From the NCBI GenBank assembly GCA_964406445.1, contig CAYORU010000001.1:62001-126000 (forward strand): a stretch of 64,000 bases of DNA, in the 5' to 3' direction. The notes under the pieces were generated by a model. The model worked only from the letters and a program-made list of their open reading frames with translations. It did not search any database and was not told the origin of the DNA. Both the position numbers and the translations under genes were made by a program. The stretch's first letter is position 1. Every line of letters starts with the position of its first letter. Below, piece after piece: positions 1 through 7,160 of this stretch. Source of the stretch: SG8-30 sp964406445 (lineage in GTDB: Bacteria; Pseudomonadota; Gammaproteobacteria; Steroidobacterales; Steroidobacteraceae).

Positions 1-466
1 ACGGCGCGGCATGGAGGGTGTCGGCGAGCACGGTGTAGAGCGCCGACAGCGCCGGGTAGCGGTGCAGATGGGGATCGACCGTGACCAGGCGGTCGACGCT
101 CGACGACACGAGACGGGCGAAGCTCCGGGAGGTGATCGCCTCTCCGGGGTGGAAGCGGCGATCCTGCCGCATGTAGGCCAGGTAAGGGGCGACGAGGATC
201 ACTTCGCGGGCCCCCAAGTCGCGGGCGGCGTCGGCGGCGAAGATGAGCGACAGGAAGCCGGGATCGGGCTGCGCCAGGGTCTGCACGAGGACGACCGACC
301 TGTCCGACACCTCCGCGGCGATGCGCACGTAGCTTTCGCCGTCGGGGAACCGACGGGTCTGGAGTGCGCCCAGTTCCCAACCGCCCGCGACCGCCAACTG
401 GCGCGCGAATGCGTCGTTGTCCGGAAGCGGCAGGATCAGCCGGTCGGAACGCGGCGCGGCGCTCAT
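1..466 (-). CDS. PRPP synthetase-like protein (ribose-phosphate pyrophosphokinase family), 3' part cut by window
   Basis: The reverse strand from the ATG at 466 reads 155 codons to the window edge. It shows PRPP-synthetase family signatures: RFPDGE near residue 40, and YMRQDRRFHPGEAITSRSFARL around residues 97-116, which resembles the ATP-binding loop. The following VDPHLHRYPAL replaces the VDLHA seen in bacterial class I enzymes and looks more like the short archaeal-type proteins. The family makes PRPP from ribose-5-phosphate and ATP. Its ATG overlaps the stop of the copper ATPase by 4 nt (ATGA), so the two are probably translationally coupled. Such genes recur beside copper ATPases in metal islands, but their role there is not established. 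The catalytic C-terminal half, with the PRPP loop, lies outside the window, so activity cannot be judged. Confidence 0.82.
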   Translation of the reverse strand, partial: MSAAPRSDRLILPLPDNDAFARQLAVAGGWELGALQTRRFPDGESYVRIAAEVSDRSVVLVQTLAQPDPGFLSLIFAADAARDLGAREVILVAPYLAYMRQDRRFHPGEAITSRSFARLVSSSVDRLVTVDPHLHRYPALSALYTVLADTLHAAP

Positions 467-2553
467 GCGTGCCGCCTGTAGAAGCGGAGCAACTGGGCAT
501 TGATGGCGACGATCACCGTGCTGGCCGACATGAAGACGGCGGCGATGGCGGGCGTCATCAGGAAGCCCGTCCCGAAGGTGATGCCGGCGGCCATCGGCAC
601 CGCGATGGTGTTGTAGCCGGTCGCCCAGATCAGGTTCTGGATCATCTTGCGGTAGGTGGCGCGCGACAGGCCGAGGATCGCGCCCACGTCGCGCGGATCG
701 CTGCGCACGAGCACGACGTCGGCCGACTCCACAGCCACATCGGTGCCTGCACCGATGGCTACGCCCAGGTCGGCCTGGACCAGCGCCGGGGCGTCGTTCA
801 CGCCATCGCCGACCATGGCGACGGACAGCCCGCGTGCCTGGAGTTCCTGGATCTTCTCCGACTTCTGGTCGGGCAGCACCTCTGCGAAATACTCGGAGAT
901 GCCAAGTTCCTTGGACACCGATTCGGCCACGCCCCGGGCATCGCCGGTCAGCATCACCGAGCGAATCCCCAACCGGGTCAGCTCGGAGATCGCCTCCCTG
1001 GACTCCGGCCGTACGATATCGGCGAGCGCGAACAGCGCGCGTGCCTGACCGTCCCGTTCGAGCACGACGACAGTCTTGCCTGCCGATTCGAGTTGTCCGA
1101 GCCGCTCGTGGGTAATGGCGTTGCCCTGGCGGGCCAGATGCCCGGGGCTGACGATGCGCACGCGCACATCCCCAACGGCGGCCACGATGCCTTCGCCGGT
1201 GATGTTGCGCACGTCGCTGGCCTTGGGGATGGCGATGTCGCGGCGTTTTGCCTCGGCCACGATGCCATGGGCGATGGGGTGTTCCGACTGGCTCTCCGCC
1301 GCCGCGGCGAAGGCCAACTCCTCACGCTCGTCACCCTCTTGAAGCAACACGATGTCGCTAACCCCGAATCGCCCCTCGGTCAGGGTGCCGGTCTTGTCGA
1401 ACACGACGGCATCCAGGCGACGTGCGCGCTCGAACGCCGCCCGATCACGGATCAGCAGGCCGTTGCTCGCGCTCAGCGACGTGCTGACCGCGACCACCAG
1501 CGGCACCGCCAGCCCCAGCGCGTGCGGGCAGGCGACGACCATGACGGTGACCATGCGCTCAATGGCGAAGTTGAGCGGCGCGTCGAGCACTAGCCACCAG
1601 ACCAGCAGCGTACCGACGCCCACAGCCAGGGCGATGTAGGTCAGCCAGGCCGCGGCGCGGTTGGCGATGTCCTGCGTGCGCGAGCGGGTCTGCTGCGCCT
1701 TCTTGACCAGCTCGATCACCTGCGACAGATACGTCGCATCGCCCGTGGCCGTGACGCGGATGGTGACGGCGTTCGCGCCGTTGATGGCCCCGCCGATCGC
1801 GGTGGCACCGACCCCTTTGGTGACCGGGCGGGATTCGCCGGTGAGCATGGCTTCGTTGAAGCCCGAGGAGCCCTCGGTGATCTCCCCGTCCACCGGCACC
1901 TTGGCGCCGGGACGGACGATCACGCGGTCGCCCGGCTGCAACGCGCTGATCGGCACGTCATGCAGGTTGCCGTCGGCGTCGATGCGGGTCGCGCTGTCGG
2001 GCAGCAGCTTGACCAACTCCTCCAAGGCGCGCGACGCGCCCATGACCGAGCGCATCTCGACCCAGTGGCCCAGCAGCATGATCGCAATCAGCGTCACCAG
2101 CTCCCAGTAGAACTCCTGTCCGGGAAAGCCGAAGGTCACCGCCACCGAGAAGACGTACGCGGCCGAAATGGCCAGCGCGATCAGCGTCATCATGCCGGGC
2201 TGGCGCTTGCGCAGTTCGGAGACGACCCCGACCAGGAACGGCCAGCCACCGTAGAGGTAGGCCACGGTCGACAGGGCGAACAGCACGTAACGATCACCGC
2301 GGAAGACCAACGCCTCGCCCAGGCCGAGCGCGTGCTGGATCATGGGCGACAGTGCAAGGACGAACGGGGTCAGCAGCAGCGTGACCCAGAAGCGCCTGCG
2401 GAAGTCGGCGACCATGGCACCATGGTCATGACCGGCGTGTCCGGCGTGACTCGAACCGGCAGCGCTTACGACGGCGCCGGTGGCGGGTGAAGCAGCATGG
2501 ACGTGTGCGCCGTGATCGTGCTCGTGGTGTGCGTGCGGGTTATGGGGACTCAT
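463..2553 (-). CDS. copB: Copper-translocating P1B-type ATPase, CopB-like (CPH motif)
   Basis: A 696-residue inner-membrane heavy-metal ATPase that should export copper or silver ions at the cost of ATP. There is no N-terminal HMA domain. Instead the first 50 residues are rich in His (HAHHEHDHGAHVH and HAGHAGHDHG), as in CopB-type pumps. The membrane metal motif is CPH at residues 342-344 (P1B-3-like) rather than CPC, the actuator TGE is at 238-240, the phosphorylated Asp of DKTGT is D386, and GDGVNDAP closes the ATP-binding domain. The start overlaps the upstream methyltransferase stop by 4 nt and the stop overlaps the next gene by 4 nt, so it sits mid-operon. CPH pumps are linked to Cu(I), Cu(II) or Ag(I); which ion is carried here cannot be told. 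Confidence 0.95.
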   Translation of the reverse strand: MSPHNPHAHHEHDHGAHVHAASPATGAVVSAAGSSHAGHAGHDHGAMVADFRRRFWVTLLLTPFVLALSPMIQHALGLGEALVFRGDRYVLFALSTVAYLYGGWPFLVGVVSELRKRQPGMMTLIALAISAAYVFSVAVTFGFPGQEFYWELVTLIAIMLLGHWVEMRSVMGASRALEELVKLLPDSATRIDADGNLHDVPISALQPGDRVIVRPGAKVPVDGEITEGSSGFNEAMLTGESRPVTKGVGATAIGGAINGANAVTIRVTATGDATYLSQVIELVKKAQQTRSRTQDIANRAAAWLTYIALAVGVGTLLVWWLVLDAPLNFAIERMVTVMVVACPHALGLAVPLVVAVSTSLSASNGLLIRDRAAFERARRLDAVVFDKTGTLTEGRFGVSDIVLLQEGDEREELAFAAAAESQSEHPIAHGIVAEAKRRDIAIPKASDVRNITGEGIVAAVGDVRVRIVSPGHLARQGNAITHERLGQLESAGKTVVVLERDGQARALFALADIVRPESREAISELTRLGIRSVMLTGDARGVAESVSKELGISEYFAEVLPDQKSEKIQELQARGLSVAMVGDGVNDAPALVQADLGVAIGAGTDVAVESADVVLVRSDPRDVGAILGLSRATYRKMIQNLIWATGYNTIAVPMAAGITFGTGFLMTPAIAAVFMSASTVIVAINAQLLRFYRRHA

Positions 2554-3215
2554 TCGATCTGGCCTTCTTTTTTGTTGAACAAGCGGCCGAGCCGCGGCAC
2601 GAATGCGGGTACGTCGCTCGCGTAGCGTCGATACTGCTCACCGAATGCCGCCTCGACCTCGCGCTCCTCCTGCCTGGCGAGCCGCCAGTACATGACCAGC
2701 AGGATCGGCAGCATCACGCCCGTCACCAGCGTGGGCCACTGCAGGAAGAATCCGATCAGGACCAGGGCGAAGCCCGCGTACTGCGGATGCCGCACGTGGG
2801 CATACGGTCCGGTGGTGGCCAGCGACCCGGCGCGTTGAGCCTCGTGCAGTACCCGCCAGCCCGCGGCGATCAGCCAGAACCCGCAGCCGATGAGCACGTA
2901 ACTGGCTAGGTGGAACGGATTGAGATGGGGATCTCCCGACCAACCGAAGAGTGCGGGCCAGATGTGGCCGGCGTCGTGGGACAGCGGGTCCAGTCCCGGG
3001 AAACGATTGCCCACCCAACCCGCCAACAGGTAGAGCGTCAGCGGGAAGCCGTACATCTCCACGAACAGGGCGACGATGAAGGCGGAGAACGCGCCCAGCG
3101 AGCGCCAGTCGCGGGCCGTCGTCGGCTTGAAGAAGCTCAGGGCGAACAGGATGAAGATGCCGGCATTCACCAGCGCCAGGAGCCAGAGGCCATAGGCGGG
3201 CGGATCACCGATCAT
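2550..3215 (-). CDS. ICMT/PEMT-type membrane methyltransferase
   Basis: A protein of about 221 residues with four to five membrane segments. The C-terminal signature GPYAHVRHPQYAGF, then REE, then YRRYASDVPAFVPR, is that of the isoprenylcysteine carboxyl methyltransferase / phospholipid methyltransferase fold, which uses S-adenosylmethionine. The ATG at 3215 is chosen because GGAGGAGGG lies about 10 nt upstream; an earlier ATG at 3251 lacks such a site and would overlap the preceding gene more. It overlaps the DUF2933 gene by 11 nt and the copper ATPase by 4 nt, so it is part of the copper operon. Homologues often accompany copper pumps, but the substrate is unknown. The family call is firm and the function is open. 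Confidence 0.85.
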   Translation of the reverse strand: MIGDPPAYGLWLLALVNAGIFILFALSFFKPTTARDWRSLGAFSAFIVALFVEMYGFPLTLYLLAGWVGNRFPGLDPLSHDAGHIWPALFGWSGDPHLNPFHLASYVLIGCGFWLIAAGWRVLHEAQRAGSLATTGPYAHVRHPQYAGFALVLIGFFLQWPTLVTGVMLPILLVMYWRLARQEEREVEAAFGEQYRRYASDVPAFVPRLGRLFNKKEGQIE

Positions 3216-3450
3216 CGCGCTCGCCCTCCTCCCGATGCGTCTGGTGGCCACCGTGGCCGCCGTGACCGCGGTGCAGGAAGAAGTGCATGCCGATGCAGAT
3301 CACCAGGGGCAGTAAGAGGGGGAGCGCACCGAGCAGGTGCGCCCGGTGCTCCAGCCAAAGGAAGAGTCCTGCAATAAAGAGAAAGACGCACAGGGTCAGG
3401 ACGGCGGGGCTGCGCCAGCTGCCTCGCTTCCGATCAGGAATTTCGCTCAT
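3205..3450 (-). CDS. Small DUF2933-type membrane protein with His-rich tail
   Basis: An 81-residue protein with basic residues up front (MSEIPDRKRGSWRSPAVLT), two hydrophobic stretches (about 14-30 and 37-53) and a His/Gly-rich end (FFLHRGHGGHGGHQTHREE). The layout matches DUF2933, small proteins common in copper and silver islands. The ATG at 3450 has GGAG about 9 nt upstream; a longer reading frame to 3546 exists but has no good ribosome site. It is the first gene of the copper operon, about 100 bp from a copper-box-like sequence. The His tail could bind metal, which is inference only. Confidence 0.75.
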   Translation of the reverse strand: MSEIPDRKRGSWRSPAVLTLCVFLFIAGLFLWLEHRAHLLGALPLLLPLVICIGMHFFLHRGHGGHGGHQTHREEGERDDR

Positions 3451-3547
3451 CTCGATGCTCCAGGGGCGCCAGTAAGAATGGACGGGACAATTGGCGAAGA
3501 TGCGTCCTGAGCGTAGAAAGGCATCGCTGTCGGGTCCGTTACGCATC

Positions 3548-3591
3548 GATTACATTCATGTAATCACTACGTCATTTTCGTGGCAGATAGC
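3548..3591 (+). promoter_or_regulatory. Copper-box-like operator, copy 1
   Basis: GATTACATTC (3548-3557), then 13 bases, then GTCAT (3571-3575), then GTGGCAG. The left part forms an inverted repeat GATTAC-N6-GTAATC. The same parts with the same spacing occur at 7033 and 5871. It is 98 bp from the start of the minus-strand copper operon and 95 bp from the small plus-strand open frame at 3670, so it could serve either direction. Assignment to the CopR/CusR-type regulator encoded at 7161 is inference from recurrence and position. Confidence 0.6.
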
Positions 3592-3669
3592 GCCTTGCAA
3601 TGTAGGTGGCGTCCTCGCTCGCCGACCTAGTCGAACTGGCGCTCGAAGCCGTTGTGGAGATTGGACGCG

Positions 3670-3795
3670 ATGAAGCAACACATTTCCGATCGGAGGGACG
3701 AGCTGAGCGGCATCCTACTCTTGGCCCTGGGGCTCCTCACCATGGGGACTGCGGGCTATACCAAGCGAACAGCGGAATACCGAACAACGGCATGA
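3670..3795 (+). CDS. Short membrane-peptide open frame, probably a gene remnant
   Basis: A 41-residue open frame starting MKQHISDRRDELSG followed by a hydrophobic run (ILLLALGLLTMGTAG) and a short polar tail. GGAG lies 12-15 nt upstream of the ATG. It lies about 95 bp downstream of copper-box copy 1 in the same orientation as the box upstream of the regulator gene. I recognise no family. It may be the start of a copper-inducible gene truncated by rearrangement, since transposase debris follows within about 100 bp, or it may be fortuitous. Confidence 0.3.
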   Translation: MKQHISDRRDELSGILLLALGLLTMGTAGYTKRTAEYRTTA

Positions 3796-3892
3796 GATCT
3801 ATGTACTGCGCGAACCGAAGGACATAGTCAGGTATTCCGATCACTGTTGGCTCGCTCTACTTGATCGTATAGCGGTAGTCTCCTGTCATCGG

Positions 3893-4200
3893 GTGACTAT
3901 CAGTGCCAACAGCGCGCCACTGAAGCATCGGCTCACCGAGGCGATTTTCGCCGAGGTGAGGAGCCTGCTGGAGCAGAAGCGGCTGCTGCTCAAGAGCGGA
4001 ACGATCGTGGATGCGACGATCATCGATGCACCGCCATCGACGAAGAACGCCGAGAAGTCCCGAGACCCGGAGATGAAGCATGGCAAGAAGAACTCGCGCG
4101 AGTGGCGCTTCGGGATGAAGGCCCACGTGGGCACCGACCGGCGCGCCATCGTCCGGGACAGGCCGACATCACGCAGATGCACAAGCTGTTCAGGGGGTGA
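3893..4200 (+). pseudogene. IS5-family transposase fragment (both ends missing, internal deletion)
   Basis: From about 3917 the plus strand encodes an internal IS5-family transposase segment: LKHRLTEAIFAEVRSLLEQ, then GTIVDATIIDAPPS (first catalytic Asp region), then KKNSREWRFGMKAHVGTD (second). After HVGTDRRAIV the frame shifts. The other frame continues as QADITQMHKLF and stops at 4200, so roughly ten codons have been deleted. The N-terminal third and the C-terminal part with the catalytic Glu are absent and no terminal inverted repeats are visible. It cannot be active. Its 3' end abuts and overlaps the stop codon of the alcohol dehydrogenase. Confidence 0.85.
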
Positions 4201-5263
4201 TGGCCACCTTCAGCACGCCGTCTCTCTGATGCGAGAACAGGTCGTAAGCAGCCTCGATATCGTCGAGCTTGTAGCGGTGCGTGACCATTGATGTTAAGTC
4301 GACCCGACCGGAAGAGATTACGTCCATCAGTCTTCTCATCCGCTCCTTTCCTCCCGGGCACAGCGACGTAACGATCTTGTTGTCGCCAAGGCCCGCGGCG
4401 AACGCACGTAGCGGAATCTTGAGGTCTTGGGAATAGACGCCCAAGCTCGAAAGAGTCCCTCCCGGACGAAGTACACGAAGAGCCGCTTCGAAAGTTACCT
4501 GAGTCCCCAATGCCTCAATCGCAGCGTCCACGCCACGGCCGTCGGTGAGTTTGAGGATTTCCTCCACCGGATCTGCGTTCTTGAAATTGATCGTGACGTC
4601 AGCGCCCATTTTGGAAGACATGCGCAATCGTTCCGAAATGCCGTCGATGGCGATAACAGTCGTCGCACCCTTGAGACGTGCGCCGGCCGTTGCGCATAGC
4701 CCTATGGGTCCTTGCGCGAAAACGGCAACGACGTCTCCTATCCGAATGTTCGCACTCTCCGCACCCCCGAAGCCGGTAGACATGATGTCCGGGCACATCA
4801 GCACCTGCTCATCGCTCAATCCTTCCGGCACAGGCGCAAGATTCGCCATGGCATCCGGCACACGTACGAACTCCGCCTGGCAGCCATCAATCGTATTCCC
4901 GAACTTCCATCCGCCGATGGCTTTCCAGCCATGCTTCGAATCCGCGCCATCCTGGGAGTGGTACCCACATAAGCACGCATTGCTGTAGCCGCTGGGCGTG
5001 ATCGCGCCAGCGATTACACGCTGCCCTTCGCGGAAACCGGAAACGGCCGAACCGAGCTGCTCGATCACGCCGACCGGCTCGTGCCCGATCGTCAATCCTT
5101 TCGCGACGGGGTATTCACCTTTCAGAATATGGACATCCGTTCCACAGATCGTGGTCGTTGTGATCCTCACTAGCGCATCGAGCGGACCAATGGCCGGGAT
5201 CGCCTTTTCGTCCAAGGCGATTCTGCCAGGCTCTACGAAGACCGCAGCTTTCATTTTCGCCAT
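4190..5263 (-). CDS. Zinc-dependent medium-chain alcohol dehydrogenase
   Basis: A 357-residue MDR-superfamily enzyme that should oxidise or reduce a (secondary) alcohol/ketone or aldehyde pair with NAD(P). TTTICGTDVHILKG carries the catalytic zinc Cys and TIGHEPVGVIEQLG the His-Glu pair. The cofactor fold shows FAQGPIGLCATAGARLKGA. The usual four-Cys structural zinc loop is reduced: only SNACLCGY is seen in that region. The C-terminus (VLKVAITP) ends exactly at the junction with the IS5 fragment, so the last residues may have been altered by that event. It stands alone on its strand inside the copper island; the gene upstream starts a new unit. Substrate unknown. Confidence 0.88.
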   Translation of the reverse strand: MAKMKAAVFVEPGRIALDEKAIPAIGPLDALVRITTTTICGTDVHILKGEYPVAKGLTIGHEPVGVIEQLGSAVSGFREGQRVIAGAITPSGYSNACLCGYHSQDGADSKHGWKAIGGWKFGNTIDGCQAEFVRVPDAMANLAPVPEGLSDEQVLMCPDIMSTGFGGAESANIRIGDVVAVFAQGPIGLCATAGARLKGATTVIAIDGISERLRMSSKMGADVTINFKNADPVEEILKLTDGRGVDAAIEALGTQVTFEAALRVLRPGGTLSSLGVYSQDLKIPLRAFAAGLGDNKIVTSLCPGGKERMRRLMDVISSGRVDLTSMVTHRYKLDDIEAAYDLFSHQRDGVLKVAITP

Positions 5264-5346
5264 AGATTTCGTCTCTTCGTGATAGAGGTCAGTGACGTGG
5301 CAAGGATTGGTCGGATCGCAGAGGCACAGTTCGGATGGGGGTCATT

Positions 5347-5754
5347 TCACAGATGATTCGACTCGACGGTGTCGTTAACGCGAACGCTTCCGTTGATCAC
5401 CGTCGCCAGCGCATAGTGATCGTCGAAGATGGTTGTGATCTTGACCTTGCCGACGTTCTTACGCCGAAAGCCAGGGCTGGCCGACTTGGGGGGTGTCGTG
5501 ACTCGTGTGTGGCGGATTACATCAAGCTCTTGACCCACCGCTGCGCCGTCTGCAGTCCCGACGCATACCACCAGAGTGGCGTCCTTAACTTCAAGAACCT
5601 GACCGCGCATGAGGTACTTGTGGCGAAAACTGGTTTCCTGCGCAAATGCCATCGAGCTGCTGATCACGATTGCCAGCGTCATTACACCCAAGAGCAGCCA
5701 ATTGCGTTGGCGGGTGCGGACGATGAGAGGGGATCTGGAATCGCAGCATTTCAT
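5347..5754 (-). CDS. Unknown secreted protein of the copper island
   Basis: A 135-residue protein beginning MKCCDSRSPLIVRTRQRNW, followed by a hydrophobic stretch and a probable signal-peptidase site after SSSMAFA. The mature part of about 95 residues is predicted mainly beta, with GQVLEVKDATLVVCVG, GQELDVIRH and GKVKITTIFDDHYALATVINGS. This loosely recalls repeat beta-barrel domains of secreted proteins such as FlgT's C-terminal domain. The ATG at 5754 is chosen because CGGAGA lies 8 nt upstream and it places the signal peptide correctly. Copper-box copy 3 lies about 117 bp upstream. I cannot name a family; a periplasmic role under metal stress is inference from position. Confidence 0.65.
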   Translation of the reverse strand: MKCCDSRSPLIVRTRQRNWLLLGVMTLAIVISSSMAFAQETSFRHKYLMRGQVLEVKDATLVVCVGTADGAAVGQELDVIRHTRVTTPPKSASPGFRRKNVGKVKITTIFDDHYALATVINGSVRVNDTVESNHL

Positions 5755-6186
5755 GGCATGTCTCCGTAGGTTTCGGGTTGTGCGTTCCATCGTCGTCGCG
5801 TTTGACGCGATTTGACGCAAGACTCAAGAAGCAACCTAGGAGATGACGTCTGTCAGATGGATTGCATGCTGATTACATTCCTATCAGCTGACTGTCATCT
5901 GTCGTCTCGGAGCATTGGTGCTTCATCTGCTGGGCTTAGGTGCCAAGGCTCGGCCCTTCCGACATGACGGGATGCTTGCAAAATTGCAATTGCGAGGTCA
6001 TGCCATTGCAGCCTCCCATTCATAGCCTGAGACGCGTCACGCTGTAAGAAGGCTCTGCCGGCGAAGCGCCGAGCCGCAGCTCTCCAGCAAGAACGACGAC
6101 CCGCTAGCGTGTATGCGATCGGGTTCGTTCGTGTGTGCATCAAGCAAGCCTATGAGAAATCGCCTACCAATTTATCGGAGGATGCC
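5755..6186. other. Intergenic region with copper-box copy 3
   Basis: About 430 bases with no supported gene. The left part holds copper-box copy 3 (5871-5898). The rest (about 5,930-6,180) has short stop-interrupted frames on both strands and no recognisable homology. A good ribosome site (CGGAGGATGCC) stands directly before the ATG at 6187. Confidence 0.5.
5871..5898 (+). promoter_or_regulatory. Copper-box-like operator, copy 3
   Basis: GATTACATTC (5871-5880), 13 bases, then GTCAT (5894-5898), the same geometry as copies 1 and 2. The first ten bases are identical to copy 1. The inner GTAATC half-site is degenerate (CTATCAGC). It lies 117 bp upstream of the secreted protein on the minus strand and about 290 bp upstream of the chimeric frame on the plus strand. 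Confidence 0.5.
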
Positions 6187-6576
6187 ATGTACAAGCGCCA
6201 CGTGGTTTTCGCTGCTATGACTGTGCTCAGCGGTGCTCCCGCGCAGTCAGCGTTGGCAGATGATGATCCCATGCCCGCTCAACCAGCACCGTCTGCCCAG
6301 AAGTCCAATCCGCCCGCCAGCCATACGGGGCAGGCACCCTCTGTGCGATCACGCCTGGCGCTCACAGTGGCCGTGCTGATGTCCATGCCTACACTGGCGC
6401 AGACTCCGAGCGAACACGAGAGCCACCATCCGGCCGCGCCGGCAGACAGCGCCGCGATGCAATCGACAACGCCGGAAAGCACTTCTGCCTTACTGCTCGA
6501 GCAGAACGACGAGTGGCAGCTGCAGCGCCGCTACATGGTTGTCGGCCGTCGTCAACTGAGCACGAGTCCAACCTGA
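6187..6576 (+). pseudogene. Chimeric frame: two signal-peptide starts joined to an IS256-type transposase tail
   Basis: A 129-residue open frame with a strong ribosome site (GGAGGATGCC before the ATG). The first part, MYKRHVVFAAMTVLSGAPA then QSALADDD, is a signal peptide. A second signal-peptide-like start (SRLALTVAVLMSMPTLAQ) follows near residue 57 and leads into a His-containing segment SEHESHHPAAPADSAAM. Then LLLEQNDEWQLQRRYM (about 6490-6537) matches the typical C-terminal end of IS256-family transposases and is out of place. The frame stops soon after. It reads as remnants of two secreted metal-island proteins fused to transposase debris. A functional small periplasmic protein cannot be excluded because the frame is open. 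Confidence 0.6.
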
Positions 6577-6609
6577 CCGGAACTCACGACTCGTACACCA
6601 CGCGCAGGG

Positions 6610-6973
6610 ACACGATCGACTGCGGTGTTCTTCTTGGTGTTGCGCCCTGCGCTTCTGCCCGAGGATATCTGGCACACTGGTGTCGACCCAGCCACGCTGC
6701 CCCCGGCCATTCCTGGAATGGCTCAGCACCGCGTTCCGCACCTGGGGTGGCTTCATTGCCGGATTTGGCGTCCTGCTGCTGGGGAATGGAGGCTTCTTGC
6801 TCTCCCGCCGGACGCGATGTCTGTACTGGGCCACGCCAATCGGCGCGTTTGGGCGTTTGGGCGCTTCCTGTTCAGCATCATCGTCCTGGGTTCGGACTCC
6901 CTCTGGTTCATTTCGGCCCCTGTTCGCGCTGACCGCCGCGACCGCGATCAGCCTGCTAAAGCGCGGACGCTGA
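6610..6973 (+). pseudogene. Frameshifted membrane-protein gene
   Basis: Pieces of one membrane protein lie in alternating frames. Frame 1 gives LVLRPALLPEDIWHTGVD near 6634. Frame 2 then gives RPFLEWLSTAFRTWGGFIAG and the hydrophobic FGVLLLGNGGFLLSRRTRCL. Frame 1 resumes with RFLFSIIVLGSDSLWFI near 6867, and frame 2 with LFALTAATAISLLKRGR to a stop at 6973. At least three frame changes are needed, so the gene is dead or the sequence has several errors. The original had three to four membrane helices; I cannot name the family with certainty. Confidence 0.55.
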
Positions 6974-7032
6974 CGCGATCGTTCGGCATTCATCTCGTTT
7001 CAAGGCTGTTTCGGCGAAATTGGTGACGGAAT

Positions 7033-7071
7033 GATTACTAATATGTAATCTTTGCGTCATCCTTGTGGCAG
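7033..7071 (+). promoter_or_regulatory. Copper-box-like operator, copy 2, upstream of the two-component genes
   Basis: GATTACTAAT (7033-7042), 13 bases, then GTCAT (7056-7060), then CCTTGTGGCAG. The first 18 bases form the inverted repeat GATTAC-N6-GTAATC. The site is about 100 bp upstream of the response-regulator ATG, suggesting autoregulation. A possible -10 (TAGATT) follows around 7083. It matches copy 1 in the GATTAC, GTAATC, CGTCAT and GTGGCAG blocks, at equal spacing. Confidence 0.65.
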
Positions 7072-7160
7072 CTTCGCCTCGGTAGATTCCAGTGACCGCT
7101 CATGATCCGTCCGTCTTGGCGGGGGCCGGAAGCACGAACGAGCGCGGGCGTAGGGCTGAC

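Larger units (their letters stand above)
3451..3892. other. Intergenic region upstream of copper operon
   Basis: This stretch of about 440 bases has no convincing full-length gene. It contains the first copper-box-like site (3548-3591) and one short open frame (3670-3795) with a hydrophobic run, described separately. A third frame over 3606-3690 encodes an acidic helix-like peptide (LADLVELALEAVVEIGRDE) that could be the front of the same broken gene. The right end runs into the IS5-type transposase fragment. Confidence 0.6.

Noticed and set aside
3580..3600. Sigma-54 promoter (TGGCAG followed by TTGCA) right of copper-box copy 1
   Set aside because: The GG and GC elements are 15 bases apart instead of the required 12, and no enhancer-binding regulator gene is nearby.
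5895..6143. An 82-codon minus-strand frame in the intergenic region
   Set aside because: No ribosome site, no signal or domain, and it ends at the edge of copper-box copy 3. Nothing supports it over chance.
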